From NCBI GenBank assembly GCA_948567375.1, contig OX419757.1:13206001-13270000 (forward strand): a DNA stretch of 64,000 bases, read 5' to 3'. A program made the position numbers and the translations under genes. The notes beneath the pieces are model-generated. The model was not told where the DNA came from and searched no databases. It was given only the letters and a program-made list of their open reading frames with translations. The DNA comes from Lunularia cruciata. Taxonomy: Eukaryota > Streptophyta > Marchantiopsida > Lunulariales > Lunulariaceae. Below, in pieces: positions 10,264 to 19,341 of this stretch (positions are counted from its first letter, which is position 1; each line of letters begins with the position of its first letter).

Positions 10264-10905
10264 ATGGAGTTCTTTGGAGATTCCAGAGGAGTTAGCCCTG
10301 CAGTACGTAGTGGGTTTACTTGGAGTGGTGCTCGGTATCAGCCTGTATCTTCGGTCCCAATGAGGGAGGAGATTGACTCTGAGTTGGAGTTTGACACATG
10401 AGCTGATTCAGTTGAGAGTGCACTTGGTGTGTCTGTACCGTTGTTGTGGGACATGGACGAGATTTATGGGGCCTCCAAAGGCCCTAGGCGTTACTCTGGT
10501 ACAGTGGTTATCATTGAGTTGGATGACTTCATCCAAGAGTTTGATAGTTTGTGTGATCTGCAGCAAATGGGGAACCCGACTTTGTTCACACCCTTCATGG
10601 CATGGAAGTGGTTATTCCACCATCTGGAAGGTCCACCAATGGATGACTACCATGAGTTTAGGAGAGCTCATTTGGAGGAGATTAAGTTACGGAGACAGTA
10701 TTGGTCTCCACACTATGTCTCCATCACTTCAGGCTCGGTGGCCAGGAGTAGATCGGTTGTACCCATGCGTTCTAGCTCGAGTAGTGTTGGTGGAGCTAGT
10801 GGAGGTGCACTAGCTGGAGATAGTGCTACTATGAGTGGAGGTACCGCTGCAGGAGGTGGGGTGGTACCAGGTTTAACCCCATGGTGGAGTTCTTCCTATG
10901 TTTGA
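10264..10905 (+). pseudogene. E3 gag, N-terminal part
   Basis: The first ATG of a long frame is at 10264 (MEFFGDSRGV). One TGA at 10399 splits it, and the frame then runs to 10905. The capsid-like section at about 10440-10690 contains FIQEFDSLCDLQ, FMAWKWLFHHLEGPPMDDYHEF and a charged LEEIKLRRQY stretch, in the style of gypsy gag capsids. A Gly/Ser/Ala-rich segment follows. The frame then shifts by one at about 10905-10925. Confidence 0.7.
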
Positions 10906-10925
10906 GGTAAAACTACCAGGGAGTG

Positions 10926-11843
10926 TGGACTGACAAGCTGAGGAGCTTGCAAGAGTTCCAGCGGAAGGCTGGAGAGAGCCTACGCGAGGCATACACTCGC
11001 ATGAGGTGGCTGATCAGTTTCACTCAAGGAGTAACTGAGGCCCAGGCAGTCTAGTTTTGGTATGGGATACTAGATAAGGAGTTGCGACGTAGAGTTCGTG
11101 ATGCTACATTGTTGCAGGCTACTTCACCCACTTTGGTAGCAGTCTTTGGTTTGGCTGAGCGTATTGAGCTCAACATGGTGGAGGAGAGAGTGGTGACATC
11201 AGGATTTGGTAGGGAGACCTCATCCACGGTTGTGACTCCTTCTAGAGTGCAGCAGAGTGCACCACGCCCAGTTGGTTTTTGAGGATAGGGTGGACAGCCC
11301 AGATCCTATGGAGCGAGTGGAGGGCCTAGTGGAGTTAGACCCTTACCCTCATTTTCGGGTCAGCAGCAGCCAGTGAGTGGTGGTGTTGCTTGTTGGACTT
11401 GTGGTGGACCTCACCATAGGAGAGAGTGTACTCAGGGCAGCGGACCTGATACCTTTGGTGCATCACAGCCAGCACAGAGGCAATGTGAGCATTGCCACAA
11501 ATTTGGTCACACTAGTGACCGGTGTTTTGACCTACATCCGGAGTTACGGAGTGGTAGGGCTGCTATGGCAGGTAGTAGAGGAGCTCCAATTCATGGAGGA
11601 CGAGGTGGTAGAGGTGGTGGTAGAGGATCTACACCTAGTAGGGGTGCAGTACCTGCCCTTACTTTTGACACAACTATGGCTACTTGGATTGAGCAGTTGG
11701 AGCAGAGATTGGCTAGTATGGCTATTGCTCAGAGGAGATCAGATTTGGGTGCTGAGACTTCCACCTCATATGCTGGTGATAGAGATGCTTTGGACTTCAT
11801 GTGCGGAGCAGCACAGGTGGATGCATCTTGCAGCAGTGACTAG
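10926..11843 (+). pseudogene. E3 gag, capsid C-terminal half and two zinc knuckles
   Basis: From about 10926 one frame reads LQEFQRKAGESLREAYTRM, the conserved gag block, then a LDKELRRRV segment and an ELNMVEER segment. It has stops at 11055 and 11280. Two zinc knuckles follow: CWTCGGPHHRREC (about 11391) and CEHCHKFGHTSDRC (about 11484), both CX2CX4HX4C. After them comes an Arg/Gly-rich RGGRGGGRG tract. Zinc knuckles and RGG tracts bind RNA, so this is nucleocapsid. Confidence 0.85.
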
Positions 11844-12440
11844 GAGTGCAGTACGTGCTCCAAAGCCTAGAGGAGCATCAATGGAGTTGGACCCACAAAG
11901 AGGAGAGGTTGGGAGACAGGTCAGACTTCCCCAGTCTTTCATGCTATCAGAGGCATTGCAGACGACATCCATGGTTCCTAGACGTCCTAGTGCAGGTGTG
12001 GTAGGTGGTGATGGAGTACATGATGGACTACCTACTAGTCAGCCACCTACTACTACATAGTCAGCCACCTACAACTGAGTCTAGCAGGATGTTTGGGGCG
12101 GCTCAGCTGATTATGCGGCATCCTTTATTTTCAGCCAGTGACATGTTTACATTGGGAGTTGACCCAGCCCTAGTGTTCCGGTTGGCTGCCACATTGTGTG
12201 AGAGTAGGGATGGTGCAGTTCCTACTACTAGAGCAGAGGTGGTTGGTAGTGGAGCTGACTTGGTTGAGGAGAATGGGATCCATTCAGCAACCAGTGGTTT
12301 ATGGCAGGCAACAGCGGCTAGACTAGAGGAGTTGCCAGCTAGACCGGCCTTTGAGAGAGCATGGTTTACACTTGGTGTTGTCCTATTGGATAACCAGAGG
12401 GAGATCTTTCGTTTGGTGGGACCTTCAGGGAGTATACACC
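11844..12440 (+). pseudogene. E3 gag-protease linker, unassigned
   Basis: Coding remnants switch frame here. A basic/Pro-rich segment is followed by the open stretch 12005-12448 with a TLGVDPALVFRLAA segment and LEELPARPAFERAW just before the protease. A 22-bp tandem duplication starting TAGTCAGCCACC (about 12037-12080) explains one frame change. No domain recognised. Confidence 0.5.
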
Positions 12441-12770
12441 ACAGATAGTCTTGTTACACTCTGGTGCGCAGCCCTTTATGTTGGGGAAGGCTGTAGTTGT
12501 CGGTCTGGAGTTACGGAAGACCGATGTGGAGAGGTGTCCATTTCAGATCCAAACATCTCTTGGTGGTGGTTTGACACAATACATCACACGTGGAGAGCTT
12601 GTTGTTCAGGTTCAGCCTGGTCATCCGACTTATAGCTTAGTGGTGAGAGCTTAGGCTATTGCGACGATAGCTGAGTCATATGATGTGCTAGTTGGGGGAG
12701 CAGTGTTATACCCTATGGGTTTCAGCATTGACTATTGGGAGGAGACAGCCTCTTATAGACCTGGTTGACA
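12441..12770 (+). pseudogene. E3 aspartic protease
   Basis: The active-site loop reads IVLLHSGAQP: His stands where the catalytic Asp of the D-S-G triad is expected, a single GAC-to-CAC change, so this copy is inactive. Downstream are PFQIQTSLGGG and, past a TAG at 12652, the flap-side block YDVLVGGAVLYPMG. Gypsy proteases mature Gag-Pol. The same frame runs on into the methyltransferase, so the two were parts of one polyprotein. Confidence 0.8.
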
Positions 12771-13149
12771 GTCTGGTGAGGGACAGGTATGTTGCCTACT
12801 AGTACGCTTCAGTAGTGGTAGTCTTGGCTCACTACAATCCGGGACCATGGCAGCATCAGTTTTAGCTTTCAGCGGTGCAGTTACTTGGCCTGGTGACTTG
12901 TTGGAGGGGAATGCCCATGCAGAGGATACTCCAGTACCAAAGGAGATCACTCGGCTTTGGAGTATGAGTGGGATTGTTCCATCCACCTTGGATGTTCCAT
13001 TGTGGAGTTCAGAGGAGGCATTGCAGCAACATGCAGATCAGTTGGTGCAGCAGGCTTGGAGTGGAGCCTTCATACCATCAGGGGATGAGTGAGAGGATGA
13101 GCCTCCAGAGGTGATTGCTTTGACACTTCTGGATACCACACTCACTGCT
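12771..13149 (+). pseudogene. E3 spacer between protease and methyltransferase
   Basis: Same frame as protease and methyltransferase, open from 12847 to the TGA at 13090. It encodes a mixed stretch with LWSMSGIVPSTLDVP and an EEALQQHADQLVQQAW helix-like segment. No family recognised. Keeping one frame over this length argues that it was translated as part of the polyprotein. Confidence 0.5.
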
Positions 13150-14130
13150 TGGCAGTATCCAATAGAGGGGATATGTCTATTGGAGTTGTTTGGTGGGATC
13201 AGCACCGGACTAGCTGCGGTGTTACAGGCGGGTATATGAGTACATAGGTACTTGTATGTAGAGAGAGATGAGACTGCTAGGTGAGTCTCTCTACATCATG
13301 TGGCATACTTGGCCTATCGATATCCGGAGTTATTACCGATGTCAGTAGTTAGAGGTTACCAGAAGGCCTTACCAGCAGACATTTCCTTACTGGGGGCGCA
13401 TGACCTAGAGAGACATGGGCCTGTTCACTTGGTGATTTCTGGATGGCCATGTCAGGGACATACACGTGCGGGCCGCGGTTTGGGTCTTCAGGATCCTTGT
13501 TCTGGTGTGTTTTGGGAGATGTTACGGATACTATGACATCTCCACGTTCATCAGTCTATTTCTCTAGCTTACCTTTTGGAGAACGTTCCATTGATGGGTG
13601 ATTCTTGCACTAGAGTGGTGGCGAGTACACATTAGGTCCATTCATGGATGGGACCTGCTATATTGTTAGATGCGGCCAGAGTGGGATCACGGGCTCATCA
13701 TCTTTGTCTTTGGTGGACGAACCTCTTACCCAGAGAGGTTCTACAGCGTAGTTATGATGGGATTCAGCGACTAGACCACATTCTTGTTGATGATATCTTG
13801 GATGTTGGACGTCAGTCTCAAATAGTGGTAGTGGCTGATAGGTCACCTATGGCAGTGGTGAACCTAGTTAGACAGCCTAGAGCTGCATTTCCCACACTCA
13901 TGAGTTTCCCAGGCTCTCATGCTTTTCAAGAGGGAGGACTTGGACTTGTTTGGGACTCATAGTTACAGTAGTTGGTGGAGCCCAACGCTGATGAGAGAGA
14001 GCGAGCGATGGGTTTTCGCACCGGTATTACCACTGTTCCAGTAGTGTCAGAGGCATCTAGGCGTCAGGTGTTAGGTCAGGCTATGGACCTGAACTGTTTG
14101 ACCTGGATTGTGAGCCTTGGCTTGGCAGAG
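13150..14130 (+). pseudogene. E3 cytosine-5 DNA methyltransferase domain, broken by stops
   Basis: The enzyme class transfers a methyl group from S-adenosylmethionine to C5 of cytosine in DNA. One frame shows the motifs in canonical order. Motif I is LELFGGISTGLAAV (13180-13221), which binds the cofactor; motif II has Glu at 13261. Motif IV is VISGWPCQGH with the catalytic Cys codon at 13450. Motif VI is LLENVP at 13576-13590. Motif VIII is VGSRAHHLCLWWTNL at about 13681-13725. Motifs IX/X are ERERAMGF and SRRQVLGQAMDLN at about 13996-14095. The wording is closest to the DNMT3 type, and the order rules out the rearranged DRM type. About 310 codons fits a complete catalytic domain. Stops are TGA 13237, 13282, 13534 and TAG 13633, 13960, 13969; there is no frameshift. 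It lies between protease and RT of the same polyprotein. Confidence 0.9.
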
Positions 14131-14660
14131 CAGCGTAGGATGCGCTTGATAGGCATCACCACTCGGACACTTGTGAGCCTTGTGCCTATCGAGACGATTC
14201 AGGCACATGCTAAGGGCGATGGACCAAGTGGACATGGTATTCTTGGGACATATCCGGTAGCTACTAGGGAGAGTGGTCTACTTGGAGTCCATCTAGGTGA
14301 GCGTGAGCTACTTGGATTACACCCTTGGTCCACATGGGATACAGCCAGAGGACATGTGGAGCTTGCAGCCAGAGTGGAGGGAGTTTTTCACACTGAGGTT
14401 GGGACCTCTAGTGGTCGAGAGCATGATACTATTGCTCCCAAGGGCCCAGTGTAGCAGTCAGTCAGTACGTCTTCCACTCCTACTACAGTTATAGAGGATA
14501 CTTGGGAGCCAAATCTTGGACCCAAGCTTACTGGAGAGGAAAGACGTAGGGTTTGGAGGTTCTTGAGGAGTCACACGAGTTGTTTTGCCTTCAGTATGAA
14601 GGATTTGGGTGCTCTGAAGGGACCTGGTATACGGATTGAGCTGATAGCGACACACCAGTT
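14131..14660 (+). pseudogene. E3 linker from methyltransferase to RT
   Basis: The methyltransferase frame continues past a TAG at 14452 into a segment LTGEERRRVWRFLRSH and CFAFSMKDLGALKGP. This matches the usual lead-in to gypsy RT, where the Pol chain says that a domain 'fends' before the DLxGI-type block. A frame change at about 14640-14660 leads into RT. It ties the methyltransferase physically to Pol. Confidence 0.65.
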
Positions 14661-15563
14661 TTCCAACATCCTTATCAATATAGTGAGATGGAGAAGACAT
14701 TGATTCAGAGCCGGAGTAGTGACCTTTTTGAGGCTGGTTTGGTGGAGATTTCACATGGAGAGTATGCATCAGCGATAGTGATGTCAGCCAAGAAGGATAT
14801 GCATGGCAACTATACAGATAGGCGGATGTGTGGAGATTACCGTCCTATCAACCGACAGACCAGGGCTGATCGGTATGCCATGCCTACACCAGAGGAGATT
14901 TTTGATGCAATTGGGCATGCAAAGGTCTTCAGTACTTTGGATCTTCAAGCGGGATATCATCAGTTGCCGATTAGGGAGAAGGATAAGTCCAAGACAACAT
15001 TTTGGGCTATTGATCCTCACGCCAAGGATGTGTTATATCAGTGGAGGTTCTTACCATTTGGGTTGAAGAACGCTCCTGCTGAGTTCCAGAGGGTCATGGA
15101 TAGGATCCTAGCTGGATCGGATTTTGCTCGGTGCTATATTGATGACATTTTGGTTTATAGCACTACTGTGGAGGAGCATGAGAGACAGTTGTTGGAGGTG
15201 TTTGAGAGGTTGAGATCTCATGGACTCAAATTACATCATGGGAAGTGTAGGTTCTTCCACGAGCAGGTTGAGTATTTGGGTCACACTATCTACCCTGGAG
15301 GACTTGGTGTTCAGCAGACTAAGGTGGAGGCTATTGCACTTATTCCTCGGCCTATGGATGTGAGCAGAGTGCGAGCATTCCTTGGGTTGGCAAACTTCTA
15401 TCGCCGCTATGTTAGAGGATTTAGCGCCATAGCCAAGGCCTTGACGAAGCTGACCAAGCTTACACAGGAGTGTTGTTGGGGAGATGAGCAGGAGAGAGCT
15501 TTTGTAGAGCTCAAGGAGAGGTTGACATTTGCTCCTATTTTGAGGAGACCAATCAAGGGATGA
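14660..15563 (+). pseudogene. E3 reverse transcriptase, largely intact
   Basis: The 291-codon stretch 14688-15563 shows the full gypsy RT: MCGDYRPINRQT, YAMPTPEEIFD, FSTLDLQAGYHQLPI, FLPFGLKNAPAEFQRVMD, the catalytic YIDD block at 15135-15146, and the thumb/connection (VEYLGHTI, VRAFLGLANFYRRYVRGFS). All expected catalytic Asp residues are present. The TGA at 15561 replaces a Trp expected at the start of RNase H. Confidence 0.93.
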
Positions 15564-15970
15564 CCATTTCAGGTTCATACTGATTGGAGTATGTTGGGGC
15601 TTGGAGCGGTGCTCACCCAACATGATGATGAGGAGAAGGAGTTTGTGGTGGCCTATGCTAGTCGCTCCAACAATTCAGCAGAGGCAAAGTATGGTTCATA
15701 TGAGGGACAGTGCTTGGCAGCAGTTTGGGTAGTAGCACATTTTTGATGTTACCTATTTGGTAACCCCTTCATTCTCATCACTGATCATCAGCCGCTGAAG
15801 TGGTTGATGGAGTCCGACACGCTTTCAGGGAAGCTTGCACGATGGGCTCTGATTTTACAGGAGTATGATTTCACGGTTGTTCACAGACCTGGAGTGGTGA
15901 ACCGTGATGCAGATGGGTTGAGTAGAAACCCATGTCCCAGCCAGCAGGATCAGACCGGAGCACGTTAGCA
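15564..15970 (+). pseudogene. E3 RNase H
   Basis: It continues in the RT frame. Landmarks are FQVHTDWSMLGLGAVL, YASRSNNSAEAKYGSYEGQCLAAVW with its Glu, ITDHQPLKWL and a VNRDADGLSR end with the last Asp. A TGA at about 15744 sits where Trp or Arg is expected. Confidence 0.88.
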
Positions 15971-15989
15971 TGGTGAGACAGATGAGGAG

Positions 15990-17011
15990 ATGGTGCCATG
16001 TTGGCATGCATTGGCCTTTCTGTGTATATTTGTAGAGACTTTGGTGGTATCTCTCTCAACGCATACAGGAGGAGTTATTAAGGTCACAGATCCAGAGAGT
16101 GAAGATATTGGTACAGTTCAGCGAGACATTCATGATGATGTCTTAGTGATGGACTATCTTTGCACTGGTGTTGTGGGTGGCACAGTTGGGACCAAGGAGA
16201 GAGACCGTGTTCTTCAGCGAGCCAGACGGTTCAGATTAGAGAGTAGACACATTTTGCGTGTATGGGAGGATGGTAGAGTGCGAGTAGTACCACTTCCATC
16301 ACAGAGACCACAGTTGGTCCGTCATGCTCATGAGGAGCTAGGACATTTTGGAGTAAAGCGTACATATAGCTTACTTCAGAGTCATTATTGGTGGCGCGGT
16401 ATGCAAACCGAGGTACAGCAGTTTGTTGCCAGATGTGTGGTTTGTGACCGAGTTAGAGCATCATTCAATGCTCCTATGCCATAGTTACACCCATTACCTA
16501 TCATGGGATTGGGTTACCGTTGGAGTTTGGACTTTGCCGAACCTTTACCGCTGACTGTGAGACATCATCGGTATGTTTTGGTGATGGTGGAGCACTTCTC
16601 CAAGTGGATTGAGTTGGTGGCACTTCCTGACAAGTCTAGTGAAGGGACAGCTTACTCGTTCTTGGTCATTTTGTCATTAGTCATTTTGGTGCACCAGCTG
16701 AGGTTTTGACTGATCAGGGTATAGAGTTCTTGGGAGAGTTTCAAGTCTTGTGTGACAAGGCTTTGATTGATCATCGTACTACATCCCGAGATCACCCTAA
16801 GGCAGATGGCTTAGCAGAGAGAGTGGTTCAGACGGTGAAGAGAGGATTGAAAAAGTATGGTTTGCAGAGAGGCCACTTGGGAGATTGGTATCTCCAGTTA
16901 CCTTGGTTGGCCATGAGCTATCGGTTCAGCCGGCAAGCCTCCTTAGCATCCTTCTCTCCATACTTTCTACTCTATGGACGAGATCCAAATTTACCTGCAG
17001 CCATTCGTTGA
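15990..17011 (+). pseudogene. E3 H2C2 zinc domain and integrase core
   Basis: The stretch 15990-16484 ends with the His-His-Cys-Cys domain (HAHEELGHFGVKRTY, then CVVCDR). After a TAG at 16482 the same frame gives the core start WSLDFAEPL with the first Asp. A frameshift near 16670 separates it from the rest, LTDQGIEF (second Asp) and ADGLAERVVQTVKRG (Glu), in 16706-17011. The D-to-E spacing is 34 residues, close to the usual 35. The C-terminal FSPYFLLYGRDPNLP block is typical of gypsy integrase. Confidence 0.9.
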
Positions 17012-17032
17012 GATGCTACTGTAGTTTGGGAC

Positions 17033-17568
17033 TTGGATGACCCCGATGTATGGATGAGTGCATGTTCTCAACGAGCAGAGATCTTTCGGAGAGTGATGGC
17101 GATGGCCTTTGAGAACTTGGCGATTGCTCAGCATAGAGATACTTTACGTTATGCTACCATTCAAGGAGGAGGTTATAGACCCTCGATCCGTCGATTTCAT
17201 CCAGGCGACTATGTATATCTACAACAGACAGCACCAACGACACTTGATGTTTCTATAGGCCGCACTATCTTGAGAGTGCGTGAGGTTTTGCCATCTGGAG
17301 TCCTTGTGTTAGAAGGACATGATGGTGTTGTTTGGAAGGATCATGTGCGCAATTGTGCGCCATGCCACCTCCCAAACATTGATGGTACTATGGACCCAAG
17401 CTTGGCACTTGTACGTGCAGGCTTGAGGTGTATGTTATGTGGCTCTTCTGGTGGAGCTACTACTATGTTAGTGTGTGATAGTTGTTTGAGAGGATGGCAT
17501 ATGGCATGTTGACTCCTCCCCTCACAGTGGTTCCTCAGGGACAATGGTTATGTCCTAGATGTACTTGA
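17033..17568 (+). pseudogene. E3 integrase C-terminal region with PHD finger
   Basis: From 17033 an integrase C-terminal segment (YRPSIRRFHPGDYVYLQQ, RVREVLPSGVLVLEGHDG, an SH3-like fold in gypsy elements) leads to a C4HC3 PHD finger. The ligand codons are Cys 17429, Cys 17438, Cys 17474, Cys 17483, His 17498, Cys 17507, Cys 17551 and Cys 17560, with the conserved Trp at 17545 two residues before the seventh ligand. Spacings CX2C-X11-CX2C-X4-HX2C fit PHD. A one-base frameshift and TGA at 17510 separate the last two Cys; the frame then ends at TGA 17566. PHD fingers usually read histone H3 tails. Here it stands where chromoviruses have a chromodomain, so a role in target choice is inferred. 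Confidence 0.87.
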
Positions 17569-17735
17569 CCTATAGCTAGTTCATTCTTTATATGGTATAG
17601 ATTGCAGACAAGCGACTAACGATGGGACTCCATAGCACCCGGCCTCCTGATCTTTGCCCATTAGAGGGTATACCATATACTTAGTGTAGATGGCTATCTG
17701 GAGTTAGAGGGACCTAACCGCCAGCTAGGGAGGCG
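17569..17735 (+). other. E3 3' untranslated region with weak polypurine stretch
   Basis: Non-coding. A short purine run AGGGAGG lies at about 17727-17733, directly before the 106-bp block at 17736, not before the LTR start at 17845. This makes the plus-strand primer position uncertain. Confidence 0.4.
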
Positions 17736-17841
17736 ATTGTGGCACTTTAGAGTCTATGTATGACTTATGTGTGAGTTGTGCTTCTATAGTGTATGATGTT
17801 GACAGCAATGTATGTTGTATAGCGATGTATATATGCATGAC
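17736..17841 (+). repeat. 106-bp block left of the E3 3' LTR
   Basis: Starts ATTGTGGCACTTTAG and ends GCATGAC. It recurs almost unchanged at 18293-18401 on the other side of the LTR, with one AGC insertion and a few substitutions. There is no copy at the 5' LTR. Confidence 0.92.
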
Positions 17842-17844
17842 GGC

Positions 17845-18293
17845 TATCACGCCATTTGTAGTTCCGCATCTAGATGCTCAGACACTAGAGTTCCAATGAT
17901 AGTAGTTAGAGTTATTCTAGCAGTTTCTCAAAGACTAATTTTTGACGGTTAGATTTTGTGTTCGGGGTACTGACTTCACGGTGGGGCCCACCGTCACGTT
18001 GCACCGTTTGTACCGTCGAGTGTGCCGTCAATGGGACCGTTAGGGTTTCAGTGCTAGCTTGAGTCCAGGGGGTATAGTTTTGACGTGAGCTCCAGAGAGC
18101 TCACTTCTTTGATGTTGAGCCTTTGAGTTCCTGGCTATGGTGGACAAAGGCCGGTGAGCGTCACCTGGATTCTCTATGCTTGACTGGGTGTGGCTTGACT
18201 GTAATCAATGCCCAGTTGTTGGCAGTTTATAGAGTGACAGATCAAGTACTGATCTGAGTTGAGTTGAGTTGAAAGTGTTAAGCAATCTGATTA
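17845..18293 (+). repeat. E3 3' LTR (aligns with 5' LTR)
   Basis: Aligns end to end with 8475-8924. The start is TATCACGCC, with TG changed to TA. The final CA of the LTR is missing and the sequence runs straight into the second 106-bp block. If the insertion boundary (GACA at 18399-18402) is the true LTR end, the LTR would be 17845-18402. Confidence 0.88.
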
Positions 18294-18401
18294 TTGTGGC
18301 ACTTTAGAGTCTATGTATGACTTATGTGTGAGTTGTGCTTCTATAGTGTATGATGTTGACAGCAGCAATGTATGTTGTGTAGCGATGTATATACGCACGA
18401 C
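18293..18401 (+). repeat. Second 106-bp block, right of the E3 3' LTR
   Basis: A 109-bp copy of 17736-17841, ending exactly at the boundary with E2. Its end GACA mirrors the TGTC start of the 5' LTR. Confidence 0.92.
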
Positions 18402-18402
18402 A

Positions 18403-18760
18403 CAACTACCACCACACATGCAGATCTATCTAGTGTTCCATGTTTCCTTACTACAGAGATATGCATCCTAACTGCCCTACTTACTTCCATACAAAAAATT
18501 TGACCTTGTCCAACACTCATTGATGGAAGGAATGGAGTAATATGAAGTTGAAACTCATGGAGGAATATAAAGTTGAACTCGGTCTTTAAATATGCAAACG
18601 TGGTACCCGCCATCCACATGTGGAGTATCTTGTACATTGGAAAGAATACCTTCTATATGAGGCAACATGGGAGCTAGTAACCAACTTGAACCATGCAGCG
18701 GTGTCACTGCAATCTTTGAACAATAGCTTTGTGAGGACATTATGTCTTAAATGGGGAGGT
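18403..18760 (+). pseudogene. E2 integrase end and chromodomain remnant
   Basis: Directly continues the homology to E5 (from 59052). It contains the [10 protein letters not shown]-type segment, then a decayed chromodomain around 18590-18700, where VEYLVHWKE and ATWELVTNL are still legible. In intact chromoviruses this domain binds methylated histone H3. Confidence 0.8.
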
Positions 18761-18761
18761 T

Positions 18762-19341
18762 CGTAATACTATTAGCTAAATATATCATCTAGAGGTAAAA
18801 TTTAGCTTATTAATATCTAAATTGATGTTATATATGATGGACTAAGTAGATCAGATAGAAGTATCACCAAAATAGTACTTCCACTATTAGGGCAGGAGCC
18901 AAAAACACTCTAAAAACTTCAAAGCCAATTTTGGAGGCCTAAACGGAGGAATTAGACCTTGAAAATAGAAGAGGGAGATGAGGCTTGAATCCCACCCTCC
19001 AATGTTTGTCTCATTGATAGCTTTCCAATCATACCTCACCTACGTGATTCTGAGCTTCCTACAATAGGATTCCTAAAATATTCTCTTTGGTCAAACTTGT
19101 CTGGTCAAACAAGAAGAACCAACATGTCACCCTTCTATGCAACTAATCTAATGGTGGAGCTTGCTGACATGTCACCAATCCATGCATCTGATCCAAGGGT
19201 GGAGCTTCCTTTGAAGGAACCCTCTTTGCTATATAATAAAGACAAGGTGCTCCTTTGGGAGCATTGGAGTATTGAGTGTGAAGCTTTGTGTTTCTTCTCC
19301 TATATTTCTCTTGGGTGTTCTTCTATCATTGAAATATTACA
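18762..19341 (+). repeat. E2 3' LTR, decayed
   Basis: Matches the E5 LTR from CGTAATACT (TG changed to CG) to AATATTACA, but is about 160 bp shorter through internal deletions. A TATATAATAA box is kept at 19230-19239. No target duplication can be tested, since the 5' end is outside the window. Confidence 0.85.

Larger units (their letters stand above)
8475..18402 (+). mobile_element. E3: gypsy retrotransposon with DNA methyltransferase and PHD finger
   Basis: This 9.9-kb insertion lies in E2. It runs: 5' LTR, primer site remnant, long leader, gag with two zinc knuckles, protease, cytosine-5 DNA methyltransferase, RT, RNase H, H2C2 and integrase, PHD finger, 3' LTR. The ends read TGTC and GACA. 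Flanks are CAAT on the left and CAAC on the right, fitting an aged 4-5 bp target duplication, and E2 coding homology resumes directly at 18403. By eye the two LTRs differ at about 27 of 449 positions, mostly transitions. At least three frame changes and over a dozen stops make it non-functional. Not a chromovirus: no chromodomain. Confidence 0.93.

Noticed and set aside
11377-12060. 227-codon frame overlapping the E3 zinc knuckles
   Set aside because: The first two thirds are a shadow frame of the nucleocapsid, where the knuckles are in another frame. Only its end may be real linker after a frame change.
13150-14130. A host methyltransferase gene or a plant DRM-type gene inserted by chance
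   Set aside because: The frame is continuous with protease and the RT lead-in, no introns or own promoter are seen, and the motif order is not the DRM order.
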